A stretch of 64,000 nt of DNA from Microscilla marina ATCC 23134. GTDB taxonomy: Bacteria > Bacteroidota > Bacteroidia > Cytophagales > Microscillaceae. Under the pieces are notes generated by a model. The model saw nothing but the letters and a program-made list of their open reading frames with translations, made no database searches and was not told the DNA's origin. Positions 1 to 8,799 of this stretch are shown here, piece by piece. Position 1 is the stretch's first letter, and every line of letters starts with the position of its first letter. Position numbers and translations under genes: made by a program. The stretch is from assembly GCF_000169175.1 (NCBI RefSeq), contig NZ_AAWS01000013.1:1-64000 (forward strand), given 5' to 3'.

Positions 1-426
1 CTTCGCCCAGCAACGAGCGTAGCAACAACAATTATCAATCATTGCTCACAAAACGGGTTAGAAGGGCTTCGCCCAACAATGAGCCACAGGCGACAACAAG
101 CATAACAATCAGCGAAGCGGAACAATAGAATTACTAGTTTTCGGTTAACCATGCGGTAGTTATATCAATACTCCGCAGTGATTTTAGTCAAAGTTGTTTG
201 CTGGTTATCAGTTATTTACGAATTTAAAAACTATTTAATTGGGTGTTTGGGCGTAAAACCGACACACTTTTAAAAATAAATTGAGTAAGCAATCTTAATA
301 TAAAACACTGATTAACTTCGTTGAGCTCACAAGTTCGGTTTACAGCATTTAACAAGGTAAACATTTACTCGAATCAGCTATCGACTATCGACTAAATACT
401 ATGGACTATTGTATATATAACACCCA
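1..426. other. Intergenic region at window edge with short imperfect tandem repeat
   Basis: No gene is visible between the window edge and the ABC transporter stop. Bases 1-130 hold two imperfect copies of a unit of about 66 bases, both opening with CTTCGCCCA and followed by an AACAA..GAGC stretch (starts near 1 and 67). The rest is AT-rich without a clear hairpin or promoter. The repeat is cut by the window edge, so its full extent is unknown. Confidence 0.5.
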
Positions 427-2214
427 CTACTTCACTCCCTCTTCAGTTTGCAATTGCTTGTCATACAGCTCCTTATAAGCTCCATTTTGTTTAATCAACT
501 CTTCGTGGTTGCCCTGTTCTACAATGACCCCATCGTCGAGCACCAAAATTTTATCGGCAAGCTTTGCCGATGACACCCGGTGCGAGATAATGATAGAAGT
601 ACGGTCTTTCATAATGCGTTTGAGGCTGTTCAAAATAGCGTTTTCGGTCTTGGTATCTACTGCCGAAAGGCTGTCGTCCAAAATCAAAATCTTGGGCTCG
701 CGTACAATGGCGCGGGCAATAGACAAACGTTGTTTTTGTCCTCCCGAAAGGGTAATGCCCCGCTCGCCAATGCGGGTGTCGTATTGATGCTTGAAATCTA
801 AAATATTATGGTGCAAGTCGGCATCTTTGGCAGCTTGTTCTACTTGCTCTTGGGTGAGTCCGCTGGTGCCAAAAGTAATGTTGTCTTTGATGCTGTCAGA
901 AAACAAAAACACATCTTGTGGCACATAGCCAATTTGTTGGCGCAAAGTGGGTATGTTATAGTCTTTGATGTTGCGCCCGTCTATCAACACCTCGCCCTGG
1001 TGGGTGTCGTACATACGGGTAACCAGCGCCGCTACCGTACTTTTGCCCGACCCAGTAGTACCCAAAATAGCCAGCGTTTCTCCACTTTTGATGTCAAACG
1101 ATACTTTTTTCAAGGCATTGATGCCCGAATCGGGGTAAATAAAATCAACGTTTTTAAAACTAATTTCACCCACTAATTCAGCTTCTATATTTTTTTCTGA
1201 GATAATATCCGTTTTGGTTTTCAAAAACTCATTGATGCGTTTTTGCGATGCTGCCGCCCTTTGGGTAATACTGGTGATCCAGCCCAAGGCTGCCACTGGC
1301 CAGGTAAGCATATTGACATACATAATAAACTCTGCCACATTACCCGCCGTAATAGAACCGTTCATTACCCCAATGCCCCCAATATATATGACCAATACAC
1401 TGCTGAGCCCGATCAGACTTATAATCAAAGGGAAAAATAAAGCCTGTACCTTGGCTAACCCCAAACTCTTTTGACGGTAATCTTCGCTGGCAGCGTCAAA
1501 GTTTTTGGCCGAATCCTGCTCTCTTACAAATGCTTTGAGTACCCTGATTCCAGAAAAAGCTTCTTGCACAAAAGTAGACAAGCCCGAAAGACTTTTTTGA
1601 ATTTCTTCGGAGCGTCGGTTAATAATATTATTGACATAATAAATACTGATAGACAGAAAGGGGAGGGGCAATAAAGTAAATAAGGCAAGTTTGGTGTCTA
1701 CCATAAACATATAGGTGATGACCATAATACACAATGTACTTAGGTTGATGCCATACATAATGGCAGGTCCCAGATACATCCTTACCTGGCTTACATCCTC
1801 TGAGATACGCGCCATCAGATCACCCGTATTGTTTTTGCGGTAAAAGCTCAGGGGCAGAGTTTGGTAGTGCTCGTAAATCTCATTTTTAAGGTCATACTCT
1901 ATATGGCGTGACATCACGATCATAGTTTGGCGCACCAAAAACAAAAAGAACCCGCGAATAAGTACCATCACCAAAATAAGTGCCCCATACAGCAATACTG
2001 TAGAGGCAAACATCCCATACATTTGAGTTTGGGCGTCGAACCCACTATACAATATATAAATGTCAATAGACTCTTTGATCAGGTCAAAGGCATGCCTTAC
2101 AATTTGGGCAGGTAGAATGCTAAAAAAATTGGAGATGATTATAAAGATAGTACCTAGTATGAGGTGGTACTTATATTTAAGCAAATATTTGTTCAGATAG
2201 CTTAATTCTTTCAT
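427..2214 (-). CDS. ABC exporter, fused permease and ATPase (MsbA/MdlB-like)
   Basis: This 595-residue protein is a half-transporter of the type I exporter class that works as a dimer in the inner membrane. Residues 1-330 form the transmembrane domain with about six hydrophobic segments. Residues 345-580 form the ATPase: Walker A GTTGSGKST near residue 385, signature LSGGQKQR near 488, Walker B ILILDD near 508, and a switch histidine in SHRVSS. The length is normal for the family. The substrate cannot be read from the sequence; lipid, drug or peptide export are all possible. It stands alone on the minus strand, with no co-oriented neighbour close by. The ATG at 2214 opens a typical short cytoplasmic N-terminus before the first helix. 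The fold is certain, the specific role is not. Confidence 0.93.
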   Translation of the reverse strand: MKELSYLNKYLLKYKYHLILGTIFIIISNFFSILPAQIVRHAFDLIKESIDIYILYSGFDAQTQMYGMFASTVLLYGALILVMVLIRGFFLFLVRQTMIVMSRHIEYDLKNEIYEHYQTLPLSFYRKNNTGDLMARISEDVSQVRMYLGPAIMYGINLSTLCIMVITYMFMVDTKLALFTLLPLPFLSISIYYVNNIINRRSEEIQKSLSGLSTFVQEAFSGIRVLKAFVREQDSAKNFDAASEDYRQKSLGLAKVQALFFPLIISLIGLSSVLVIYIGGIGVMNGSITAGNVAEFIMYVNMLTWPVAALGWITSITQRAAASQKRINEFLKTKTDIISEKNIEAELVGEISFKNVDFIYPDSGINALKKVSFDIKSGETLAILGTTGSGKSTVAALVTRMYDTHQGEVLIDGRNIKDYNIPTLRQQIGYVPQDVFLFSDSIKDNITFGTSGLTQEQVEQAAKDADLHHNILDFKHQYDTRIGERGITLSGGQKQRLSIARAIVREPKILILDDSLSAVDTKTENAILNSLKRIMKDRTSIIISHRVSSAKLADKILVLDDGVIVEQGNHEELIKQNGAYKELYDKQLQTEEGVK

Positions 2215-2287
2215 TCTTATACAAATGATTAATTACGAGTTGCGAATGAGCGTGAATTGCTGATAAATACGCAGTGATACCCACTCA

Positions 2288-2524
2288 TTAGTTGTATTTG
2301 GTCAAGTAAGGGTGGGTTTTATAGTTCTTTGCCTTGCGGCAGATTGCAAGCACACCAAGTATGGTTATACATGATAAAACCAGCATCACACCCGTTAATT
2401 GAATGTTGTATGCATGCCCAACCAAGATCAAATTTAGACTTATAATCTGATATAATAAAGTAATTGGGTTGAGACTTACACTATAACCCGGTATGGCTGA
2501 GAATGGTTCATACAAAAGGCGCAC
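2288..2524 (-). CDS. Small hypothetical membrane protein (doubtful)
   Basis: The frame encodes 78 residues with two hydrophobic stretches, about residues 22-36 and 42-63, and a basic C-terminus (CRKAKNYKTH). I recognise no family. The frame could be a real small membrane protein or the remnant of a larger one. It lies between the ABC exporter and a gap that carries a short match to the 60-kb repeat array, so decay is plausible. There is no clear promoter or ribosome binding site. It is kept only because its composition is protein-like; confidence is low. Confidence 0.25.
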   Translation of the reverse strand: MRLLYEPFSAIPGYSVSLNPITLLYQIISLNLILVGHAYNIQLTGVMLVLSCITILGVLAICRKAKNYKTHPYLTKYN

Positions 2525-3065
2525 GACTCTACCTGGTTTTTAATTTCATTGAACTTAGCACCGTAAAACTGCCCGATGAATCAGGGTTTAGAAATAACTT
2601 CGGTTTTTTAAAAGTACCACCCTTGCCTGCTCTGCACTTGATTTGGAGGCTGTGCGCTTTCATTAATATACATTGGTGTTTAAGGGTTCATAAACTCAGT
2701 TGTGAAGACACAAGTCAGGGCGAAAAATAGTGGGACAGCGTACAAGGTAGTCATAAGCTTTGATAAAAAAATAAAAAAAAAAGCGTCTTTTTGTTAAAAA
2801 ATTCTGCCAAAGTAGTTTTTATAGATACTTGTATTTTCTTCTTTTTTTATAACTATATATAGAATTTGTTGAATAAAAATTTGGCTTTTTATCAAAAGGC
2901 TTCTCTTGACAAGCTGTTCAAATACGTCCCGATGTGTTCCCAAATGGAGCCTAAAGCCCTGTAAAGCATTACGATATAGTGGAAAGATGCCACAAAAACA
3001 CTAATTTTGTCCGGTTAAAAATATATAGAAAGTACATTGTTACACAATTCAATTATTGTCATATT
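2525..3065. other. Intergenic region with repeat fragment and -7 promoter-like motif
   Basis: No convincing gene is present. Bases 2700-2714 read TTGTGAAGACACAAG, the same hairpin core that occurs in every unit of the tandem array at 60-61 kb. A run of A residues lies near 2766-2780. TAATTTTG at 3002-3009 fits the Bacteroidota -7 consensus TAnnTTTG and lies 56 bases before the dehydrogenase start, but I see no matching -33 TTG. Confidence 0.4.
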
Positions 3066-4157
3066 ATGAGCGAAACAACATTTCAGGAAGGCTCAGTCTT
3101 TGGGCAGGTTGTAAAGAACGAACACGAACAAGTGGTTTTTTGCTACGATAAAGCAAGCGGACTGAAAGCCATTATTGCGGTTCACAATACTGTATTAGGA
3201 CCCGCAGCTGGTGGAACCCGCATGTGGATGTATAAAAATGAAGCAGATGCATTGAATGATGTGTTGAGGCTTTCGCGTGGTATGACACTCAAAAACTCAG
3301 TGGCAGGCATTAACCTGGGAGGGGGTAAAGCTGTCATTATTGGTAACTCACGCACTGATAAATCAGAAGCGTTGTTTCGTTCTTTTGGTAAATATGTAAA
3401 CAGCCTTGCCGGTAAATATATCACTGCCGAAGATGTAGGCATTGGAACGTCTGACATGGAGTATGTGGGCATGGAAACCGAGCATGTGTCTGGTTTGCCC
3501 GAAAGTATGGGAGGAGGGGGAGATCCTTCGCCTGTAACTGCTTATGGGGTATACCTTGGCATGAAAGCCAGTGCCAAAAAAGCCTATGGTTCTGACAGCC
3601 TCACGGGTAAAAAAGTATCGGTGCAAGGTGTAGGGCATGTAGGCGAGCATTTGGTAGAGCGACTTACCAACGAAAATGCTACAGTATATATATCAGATAT
3701 TAACGAAGACAGCCTAAAGCAGGTCTCAGAAAAGTTTGGAGCTACTGTAGTCAACAAAGATGAAATTTATGATTTAGATGTAGATATTTACGCCCCTTGT
3801 GCCTTGGGAGCTACCATCAACAACGACACTTTGCAACGTTTGAAGTGTGACATTGTGGCGGGGGCTGCCAACAACCAACTCAGGGATGAAACAGTACATG
3901 CAAACGCCTGCAAAGACAAAAATATTATTTATGCACCCGATTTCTTGATTAACTCGGGAGGAATTATTAATGTATATTATGAGATCATCAAAAGTTACAA
4001 CCGTGACCGTGCTTTTGCTCATACCGAAAAAATATACGATACTACTTTAGAGTTATTTAAAAAAGCGGAAGAAGAAAATATCAATACCCATGAAGCGGCT
4101 GTACGTATAGCCCTGAAGCGTATTGAAGATGTGGGTCGACTAAAAACGACATTTTAA
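3066..4157 (+). CDS. Leu/Glu/Phe/Val dehydrogenase family protein
   Basis: The product (363 residues from the chosen start) belongs to the amino-acid dehydrogenases that deaminate branched-chain or related amino acids to 2-oxo acids with NAD. The N-terminal catalytic domain carries GPAAGGTRM and the NLGGGKAVI motif with the catalytic lysine near residue 85. The Rossmann domain shows VQGVGHVGEHL near residue 185, and VAGAANNQL follows. A frame extension reaches 2979, but its 29 extra residues are not family-like and would start upstream of a possible promoter at 3002. The ATG at 3066 (MSETTFQEG) gives the usual leucine dehydrogenase length. Substrate choice among Leu, Val, Phe and Glu is not decidable by eye, though leucine dehydrogenase is the likeliest in this phylum. 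Confidence 0.92.
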   Translation: MSETTFQEGSVFGQVVKNEHEQVVFCYDKASGLKAIIAVHNTVLGPAAGGTRMWMYKNEADALNDVLRLSRGMTLKNSVAGINLGGGKAVIIGNSRTDKSEALFRSFGKYVNSLAGKYITAEDVGIGTSDMEYVGMETEHVSGLPESMGGGGDPSPVTAYGVYLGMKASAKKAYGSDSLTGKKVSVQGVGHVGEHLVERLTNENATVYISDINEDSLKQVSEKFGATVVNKDEIYDLDVDIYAPCALGATINNDTLQRLKCDIVAGAANNQLRDETVHANACKDKNIIYAPDFLINSGGIINVYYEIIKSYNRDRAFAHTEKIYDTTLELFKKAEEENINTHEAAVRIALKRIEDVGRLKTTF

Positions 4158-4171
4158 TTTACATAAGATAA

Positions 4172-4215
4172 GCAGTTAGTTTGTCATTATTGTGTATTTT
4201 TGGCAAACTAACCGC
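4172..4215 (+). promoter_or_regulatory. Leader inverted repeat before nusB
   Basis: GTTAGTTTG (4175-4183) pairs perfectly with CAAACTAAC (4204-4212), and flanking GC bases extend the stem. The loop contains TATTTTTG, which fits the Bacteroidota -7 element TAnnTTTG. It lies between the dehydrogenase stop and the nusB ATG at 4238. It could be an operator, an attenuator or a weak terminator; no U-tract follows. Confidence 0.3.
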
Positions 4216-4237
4216 GACTCTTGAGAAAATCACCGAA

Positions 4238-5659
4238 ATGCTGAACAGAAGATATCTAAGGATAAAAGTAATGCAGGGCTTATATGCCCTCGAACACTCC
4301 CGTAATGCCAACTACCTGCTCTCTCTTGATCTGATAGAAAAACAGTTCGATACTCGATTTAGCCAACTTGCCGAAGATGAAAAGCAAGTGGGGTGGATAT
4401 TTGAAAAAAATCACCAAAGAAAGCCTGAAAACATACAAATAGGCAAAAAACTGCCTGAGAAAGTAAGGCAATTGGCATTGGATATTTTAGATGCCTACTG
4501 GAACAGCGATGAACAAGAAGCGTTGCAAGAGCAAAAGTTTGCCCCGTTGTTGCAGCAAGTACGAGCGTCGTACAAAGAAGACAACGATGCATTGACCGAA
4601 GAGAAGAAAAACATCATGGCTGTTTTTAAAGAGGTATATGAGCAAGAACAGCCCACTATTGATGTTGATGCGTCTGATGTGTCGAAAAAAACACTGGTAA
4701 AAGCCATAGACATTTACCACAATAAGCTGCAGGAAGATGTGAAAAACCTGGAAGCACGTTTGCTGCAGCAATCAAGAATTATTTATACCAACTACCTGAT
4801 TGGCTTGATATGGGTAACCGAGATAGCCGAGCTGGTAAACCTCGAAAAGGCAGCCAAAGCCAGTAGTTTGTTAAAAGCCCCTATTTTTGAGGGTGACTAT
4901 AAGATGGGGCAAAATGTAGTTTGCCAAACATTAAAAAACAGCGACGCGCTAAAACTTGCCAAAGAGCAACGTAAAATAGACGATGCGGTTTTGCGTACCA
5001 CGGTGCGGGAATTGTACAAAAAGGTAATCAAAGAAGACGAAGAGTACATTAATTACCAGAAATTAGGGCAAAATAATGCAGAAGACGATAAAAAAATCGT
5101 CAATCATATTCTGAAAAATATTATCTTTAAACATGAAATTACCAACTCGTATTTCGAAGAGTTGGATTTGAGTTGGTCTGAAAACCGAAAGGTGGTACAA
5201 AGTATGGCTGTAAAAACAATTAAAGCCATTATGGGAGACACCGAAGAGGAAGATGGTGATGCAGAAGAAACGGAAATAACGATCAACAAAAACTTTGAAC
5301 TTTCGCCATTGTCTAAAAACTGGGACGAAGATGTAGTTTTTTACAAAAACCTCTATAACTTTAATGTAGAAGGTAACCAAAGGTATGAGGACATTATTGC
5401 CAAAAAAACCAAAAACTGGGACATTGAGCGCCTGGCGCTGATAGACAAAGTGATTTTGAAAATGGCGATTTGTGAAATGATCAACTTTTATAGTATTCCT
5501 GTAAAAGTGACCATCAACGAATACATAGAATTGGCAAAAACCTATAGTACACCCAAGAGTAAAAAGTTTGTCAACGGGTTGCTTGATTCTATTGCTCAGG
5601 ATTTGATAGAGCAGGGCGATATCAAAAAGAGTGGACGTGGATTGATGGATAATAAGTAA
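4238..5659 (+). CDS. nusB: Transcription antitermination protein NusB, long Bacteroidota form
   Basis: NusB binds boxA RNA with ribosomal protein S10 and helps antitermination of rRNA operons. The recognisable NusB fold occupies the C-terminal quarter, about residues 350-465, with RYEDIIAKKTKNWDIERLAL and the conserved IPVKVTINEYIELAK and KFVNGLLD motifs. The N-terminal 330 residues are a helical, charged extension typical of this phylum; the classical protein is only about 140 residues. The ATG at 4238 (MLNRRYLRIKVMQ) is preferred over 4181 because LRRK-like basic starts open the family. It is followed within 25 bases by ytxH, probably in one operon. Confidence 0.9.
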   Translation: MLNRRYLRIKVMQGLYALEHSRNANYLLSLDLIEKQFDTRFSQLAEDEKQVGWIFEKNHQRKPENIQIGKKLPEKVRQLALDILDAYWNSDEQEALQEQKFAPLLQQVRASYKEDNDALTEEKKNIMAVFKEVYEQEQPTIDVDASDVSKKTLVKAIDIYHNKLQEDVKNLEARLLQQSRIIYTNYLIGLIWVTEIAELVNLEKAAKASSLLKAPIFEGDYKMGQNVVCQTLKNSDALKLAKEQRKIDDAVLRTTVRELYKKVIKEDEEYINYQKLGQNNAEDDKKIVNHILKNIIFKHEITNSYFEELDLSWSENRKVVQSMAVKTIKAIMGDTEEEDGDAEETEITINKNFELSPLSKNWDEDVVFYKNLYNFNVEGNQRYEDIIAKKTKNWDIERLALIDKVILKMAICEMINFYSIPVKVTINEYIELAKTYSTPKSKKFVNGLLDSIAQDLIEQGDIKKSGRGLMDNK

Positions 5660-5684
5660 AAGACATCTATAAACTGAAATGATT

Positions 5685-5981
5685 ATGAGTAAATTAGCGA
5701 ACGCAATTACTGCTTTTGTTGCAGGTACTGCCGTAGGTGCAGCTGTTGGTATTTTGTATGCGCCTGAAGAAGGAAACAAAACCAGAGACAAACTCACTTA
5801 CCGTTTGTCTAAGCTTAAAGATAAAGTTACCCAACTTACCGAAGAATTAACTCAAGGAAAAGAAGAGATTACCAGTGAGGCTAAGATTCAAGGCAAAAAA
5901 GTAGTGGGTGACCTGGAAGCAAGGGTAAAAGACTTAAACAAAGAGTTTGAGGAATTGACCAAGCAAATAAGAAAAGATTAA
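5685..5981 (+). CDS. YtxH domain protein
   Basis: This small protein (98 residues from the second ATG; an in-frame ATG lies six bases upstream) matches the YtxH/GvpP-type family. It has one N-terminal hydrophobic helix rich in Gly and Ala (AGTAVGAAVGILYAPEEG), the family hallmark LYAPxxG, then a long charged coiled coil (LKDKVTQLTEELTQGKEE). Such proteins are small membrane-anchored factors, often stress-linked, with no defined biochemical activity. It sits 25 bases after nusB and is probably cotranscribed with it. Confidence 0.85.
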   Translation: MSKLANAITAFVAGTAVGAAVGILYAPEEGNKTRDKLTYRLSKLKDKVTQLTEELTQGKEEITSEAKIQGKKVVGDLEARVKDLNKEFEELTKQIRKD

Positions 5982-6278
5982 GAAGTAGCGAAAAAATAAG
6001 TAACCGATGTTGAGGGAGAAGTTTTGGTCTGAGACGAGGCGCTTTTAGCCAAAAGTAGTGCTCAGCCGACCTTTTCGTAGCTTCAGCTGTGGGGGTAGCT
6101 ATAGAGGAGAAACTACCTCTAAACTGCTTACAGCCCCGACTGATCAGGAAAAAGATATTTTTGTCTGTTCCTATCAAACAGTATCGGTACTTTGCTTGTT
6201 TAAAAATACCCTGACAGAAGCACCTCATTGCAGGTAACTGACAGGCATATATTCTTTTAGTGACAATGTTCAGAGTAC

Positions 6279-6445
6279 TAGTACAATGGGGATTAAGTAA
6301 ATAATGAATTAATTTGGATGGATTTTGTTCTCTAACGAATCGTTAAAATGGCGGATAGCCATAGCTATCTAACTTTTTGGCGATGAAGTAAGAGGGCAAA
6401 AGTCGCTGAATAAATCATTAGGAATTTAGTTCCCGTTGTACTAGT
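6279..6445. repeat. Inverted-repeat element A (MITE-like)
   Basis: ACTAGTACAATGGGG at 6279 is mirrored at 6431-6445; 13 of 15 bases match after reverse complementing. The 167-base element has no coding frame. Target duplications are not obvious. It may be a non-autonomous mobile element or a remnant. Confidence 0.4.
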
Positions 6446-6550
6446 TTTCGTGAAAAGTTTGTTTGTCAAGCAAAACCTAAGTGAAAACGGTCAATTGTTC
6501 TGGAGGGTTTTACCCGAAGTCTCACTCACGGGACAAACACGTTACTTAAC

Positions 6551-6749
6551 TTAGGAATGGTGTAAAAATAAATTTCTATAGTTTAATAAAATATTTTGTT
6601 GCTAGACGCGGTACGGCAATATCCAGTGGATGTTGAGCGAGCTTGAGGGAAGGTCGGCTCATAGCATCGCTATTCGGCTATTTTTTAACAAAGTATAGCC
6701 TCAAAAGATGAGGTTAAGAATGTAAATTTATTTTGGTACCATTCCTTAA
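6551..6749. repeat. Inverted-repeat element B (MITE-like)
   Basis: The left end TTAGGAATGGTG... (6551-6575) matches the reverse complement of 6724-6748 at 21 of 25 positions. The 199-base interior is non-coding. The element ends only about 33 bases before the DUF1573 ATG, so it may carry or disturb that gene's promoter. Confidence 0.45.
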
Positions 6750-6781
6750 TATTGTATAATCTATTTAAAATTTATAAACTG

Positions 6782-7363
6782 ATGAAAAGAAATCTTTTAT
6801 TGGTAGTGACGTTGTTGTGGGCGTTTACCGCCTGCGACAGCAAGTCAAAAGAGTCACAGACAGAAAATGGTGACACCACTGCAACAGTGGTAGCAGGCAA
6901 TACTAAAGAAAGTGCTGCTAATAACAATACAGAGAATAACAACAACCAAACGGTAGTATCTACCACTGGTGAGAATAAAACTGAGAGCACCAAACCTACG
7001 AACGAAAATGATAACGGCCCTAAAGCCTCTATCAAATTTGAGAAAATGACGCACGACTTTGGCGAAATCACCGAAGGAACCGTAGCAAAACATACCTTTA
7101 CCTTTACCAACAGTGGCGATGTGCCATTGGTGGTAAAGAGTGCGCGTGGCTCTTGTGGTTGTACAGTACCCGATTGGCCAAAAGAACCCATTGCGCCTGG
7201 TAAAACTGGTGAAATCAAAGTTCAATTCAACAGTCAGGGCAAGCCTGGTACTCAAGCCAAAACAGTTACTTTGACTACCAATACTGCTGCTGGTACAGAA
7301 GTATTGAACATTAAAGCCCAGGTAAAAGCAGTGGCTAAAGTAAACGGACCTGTAAAAAAATAA
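6782..7363 (+). CDS. DUF1573 domain lipoprotein
   Basis: The product is a predicted lipoprotein of 193 residues. The signal peptide ends in a lipobox-like AFTAC, followed by a low-complexity Asn/Thr/Glu linker (about residues 20-80). The C-terminal 105 residues form a DUF1573 Ig-like beta domain: FEKMTHDFGEITEG, then FTNSGDVPLVV, then the conserved SCGCTVPDWP. The family is abundant in Bacteroidota and has no proven activity; it probably binds partners in the periplasm. The ATG at 6782 is chosen because it directly opens the signal peptide MKRNLLLVV, whereas 6752 would add ten residues in front. A strong terminator follows the gene at 7381. Confidence 0.88.
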   Translation: MKRNLLLVVTLLWAFTACDSKSKESQTENGDTTATVVAGNTKESAANNNTENNNNQTVVSTTGENKTESTKPTNENDNGPKASIKFEKMTHDFGEITEGTVAKHTFTFTNSGDVPLVVKSARGSCGCTVPDWPKEPIAPGKTGEIKVQFNSQGKPGTQAKTVTLTTNTAAGTEVLNIKAQVKAVAKVNGPVKK

Positions 7364-7380
7364 ATCAGAAAGTTTTTAAA

Positions 7381-7412
7381 GCCTCCTCAGAAACCTGAGG
7401 AGGCATTCATTT
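7381..7412 (+). terminator. Intrinsic terminator-like hairpin after DUF1573 gene
   Basis: GCCTCCTCAG (7381-7390) and CTGAGGAGGC (7395-7404) form a perfect ten-base stem with an AAAC loop, followed by an AT-rich tail (ATTCATTTAT). It lies 17 bases after the stop codon. Confidence 0.7.
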
Positions 7413-7435
7413 ATATTATAAAATATAGTTAGAAG

Positions 7436-7777
7436 ATGTTGTTGTTGTTAGAAACGATTTTTTTGCAGGGCAAGGCAGCCGGTGGTGGTGGCAATGCAAT
7501 GATGAGCCAGCTTTTGTTGATTTTTGGGATTTTGATTGTTTTTTATTTCTTTATGATCCGTCCCCAACAAAAAAAGCAAAAAGCACAGGCGCAATTTAGA
7601 GAAGGGCTCAAAAAAGGTGACAAAGTAGTAACCATTGGAGGACTACACGGCACCATTGCTCAAGTAGAAGGAGATGTTTTAACGCTGGAAGTAGGCGATG
7701 GAAAATCTATGAAACTTAAATTTGACGTTAACTCTGTATCTGTAGATGCTACCCGTAAGATAGGGGCAAATAACTAA
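7436..7777 (+). CDS. yajC: Preprotein translocase subunit YajC
   Basis: YajC is a small accessory protein of the SecDF translocase complex in the inner membrane. The 113-residue product has one transmembrane segment (LLLIFGILIVFYFFMIRP, about residues 24-41), then the hallmark RPQQKKQKAQ and a C-terminal domain with GDKVVTIGGLHGTI. Length and order are typical. It follows a terminator, so it probably has its own promoter. It is 11 bases ahead of the ybbR-like gene, with which it likely forms an operon. Confidence 0.95.
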   Translation: MLLLLETIFLQGKAAGGGGNAMMSQLLLIFGILIVFYFFMIRPQQKKQKAQAQFREGLKKGDKVVTIGGLHGTIAQVEGDVLTLEVGDGKSMKLKFDVNSVSVDATRKIGANN

Positions 7778-7788
7778 GTCCTAAATCA

Positions 7789-8799
7789 ATGTTCCGAAGC
7801 ATGGTAAATAAACTGGTACAAGCATTCTTACTTTTTCGCGATAGTAACGCAAAGGTGATAGTTGTATGTTTGTTCTTATCTACTATGCTTTGGTTTACTT
7901 TAGAACTCAACAAAGAACAAAGCATAGAAGTGTCTTATCCGGTAAGCTTTGAATACAACGATTCTTTGTTTATTCCCACCACTCCACTCCCCAAGCACAT
8001 TCGTATCATGATCAAAGGCACCGGCTGGCAGGTCTTATCCAAGTACTTTGGTTTAAGCGGCAAGTCAGTAGTATACGATATCAATGGCATGCTGCAAAGT
8101 TATGTGGATGGCAGTATCCACAAAAAAACCTATATATTACCTGCTTTGCCTCAGAGCCAGGCAAAAATACGCAAATCGCTGGAAACGGTAGAGTTGTTGG
8201 GGGTATTGTCAGATACTTTGTCTTTTACCTTTGACCGTCGCGCCAAACGTACATTGCCATTGAGCATTTACCATGAAAAAGCGTTGGCAGAGGACTTTCA
8301 AATAGATGGAAAAGTAACTATAGAGCCTCAGTTTGTGGTTTTTGAGGGACCCGAAAAAATGGTAAAGAACCTGGCAGACCCTTTTATGCTTGAGCTGCCA
8401 GAAAAAAATATTAAAACAGCCTATGACAATGAGGTGACAATTAGCTTGCCTGCCAACCAACAAAAACTCATTGTTCAGGATAAAAAAACCGCCAAAATAC
8501 AGTTTGATGTGGCAAAGTTTATGTCCAAAACATTTAGAGTACCCGTAATGGCCAAAGGGTTTCCTTCCTCTACACAGTTTACATTGTCTAACCGGGCAGT
8601 TCAGTTAAAATTCCATTTCAAAGCATCAGACCTGGGGCAAATAAGACTCAAAGAATTTAAAGTGTATGCAGATTTTAGTGAGCTAAACCCTGCAGACTCT
8701 ACGATTAAGCTTAAGTTGATAAAACCTGCAGTGGTGACTGACTATCAGATGGTGCCCAATAAAATCAAGCTAAGGAATGTCGAAAAAAAAGATTCTTAA
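7789..8799 (+). CDS. YbbR-like (CdaR-type) protein
   Basis: The 336-residue protein has an N-terminal transmembrane helix (VIVVCLFLSTMLWFTLEL, about residues 24-41) and an extracytoplasmic part built from YbbR repeats, with strands such as RTLPLSIYHEKALAEDFQI and PQFVVFEGPEKMVKNL. In Firmicutes YbbR/CdaR regulates a membrane di-adenylate cyclase; in Bacteroidota the partner is often not known, and no cdaA gene is adjacent here. A start at 7801 (MVNKL) is also possible. The 3' end overlaps coaE by 23 bases, so the two are translationally coupled. Confidence 0.85.
   Translation: MFRSMVNKLVQAFLLFRDSNAKVIVVCLFLSTMLWFTLELNKEQSIEVSYPVSFEYNDSLFIPTTPLPKHIRIMIKGTGWQVLSKYFGLSGKSVVYDINGMLQSYVDGSIHKKTYILPALPQSQAKIRKSLETVELLGVLSDTLSFTFDRRAKRTLPLSIYHEKALAEDFQIDGKVTIEPQFVVFEGPEKMVKNLADPFMLELPEKNIKTAYDNEVTISLPANQQKLIVQDKKTAKIQFDVAKFMSKTFRVPVMAKGFPSSTQFTLSNRAVQLKFHFKASDLGQIRLKEFKVYADFSELNPADSTIKLKLIKPAVVTDYQMVPNKIKLRNVEKKDS

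Larger units (their letters stand above)
5982..6781. other. 800-base gap with two inverted-repeat elements
   Basis: No gene is seen on either strand. Two short elements with inverted ends lie here (6279-6445 and 6551-6749, listed separately). Bases 6503-6549 resemble 48472-48518 without gaps (roughly 34 of 47 bases by eye), which suggests a dispersed repeat family. GCTCAGCCGACC near 6060 recurs approximately in reverse near 6650. Confidence 0.5.

Noticed and set aside
2503-2730. Plus-strand 75-residue frame before the dehydrogenase
   Set aside because: It runs into the repeated hairpin core at 2700 and shows no family resemblance, so it is treated as non-coding.
2979-3065. Longer N-terminus for the dehydrogenase starting at 2979
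   Set aside because: The 29 extra residues are not family-like and a -7 promoter motif at 3002 lies inside them.
5063-5797. Minus-strand frame of 244 residues across nusB and ytxH
   Set aside because: It is an antisense shadow; nusB motifs are on the plus strand and the composition (Phe/Val/Cys-rich) is not protein-like.
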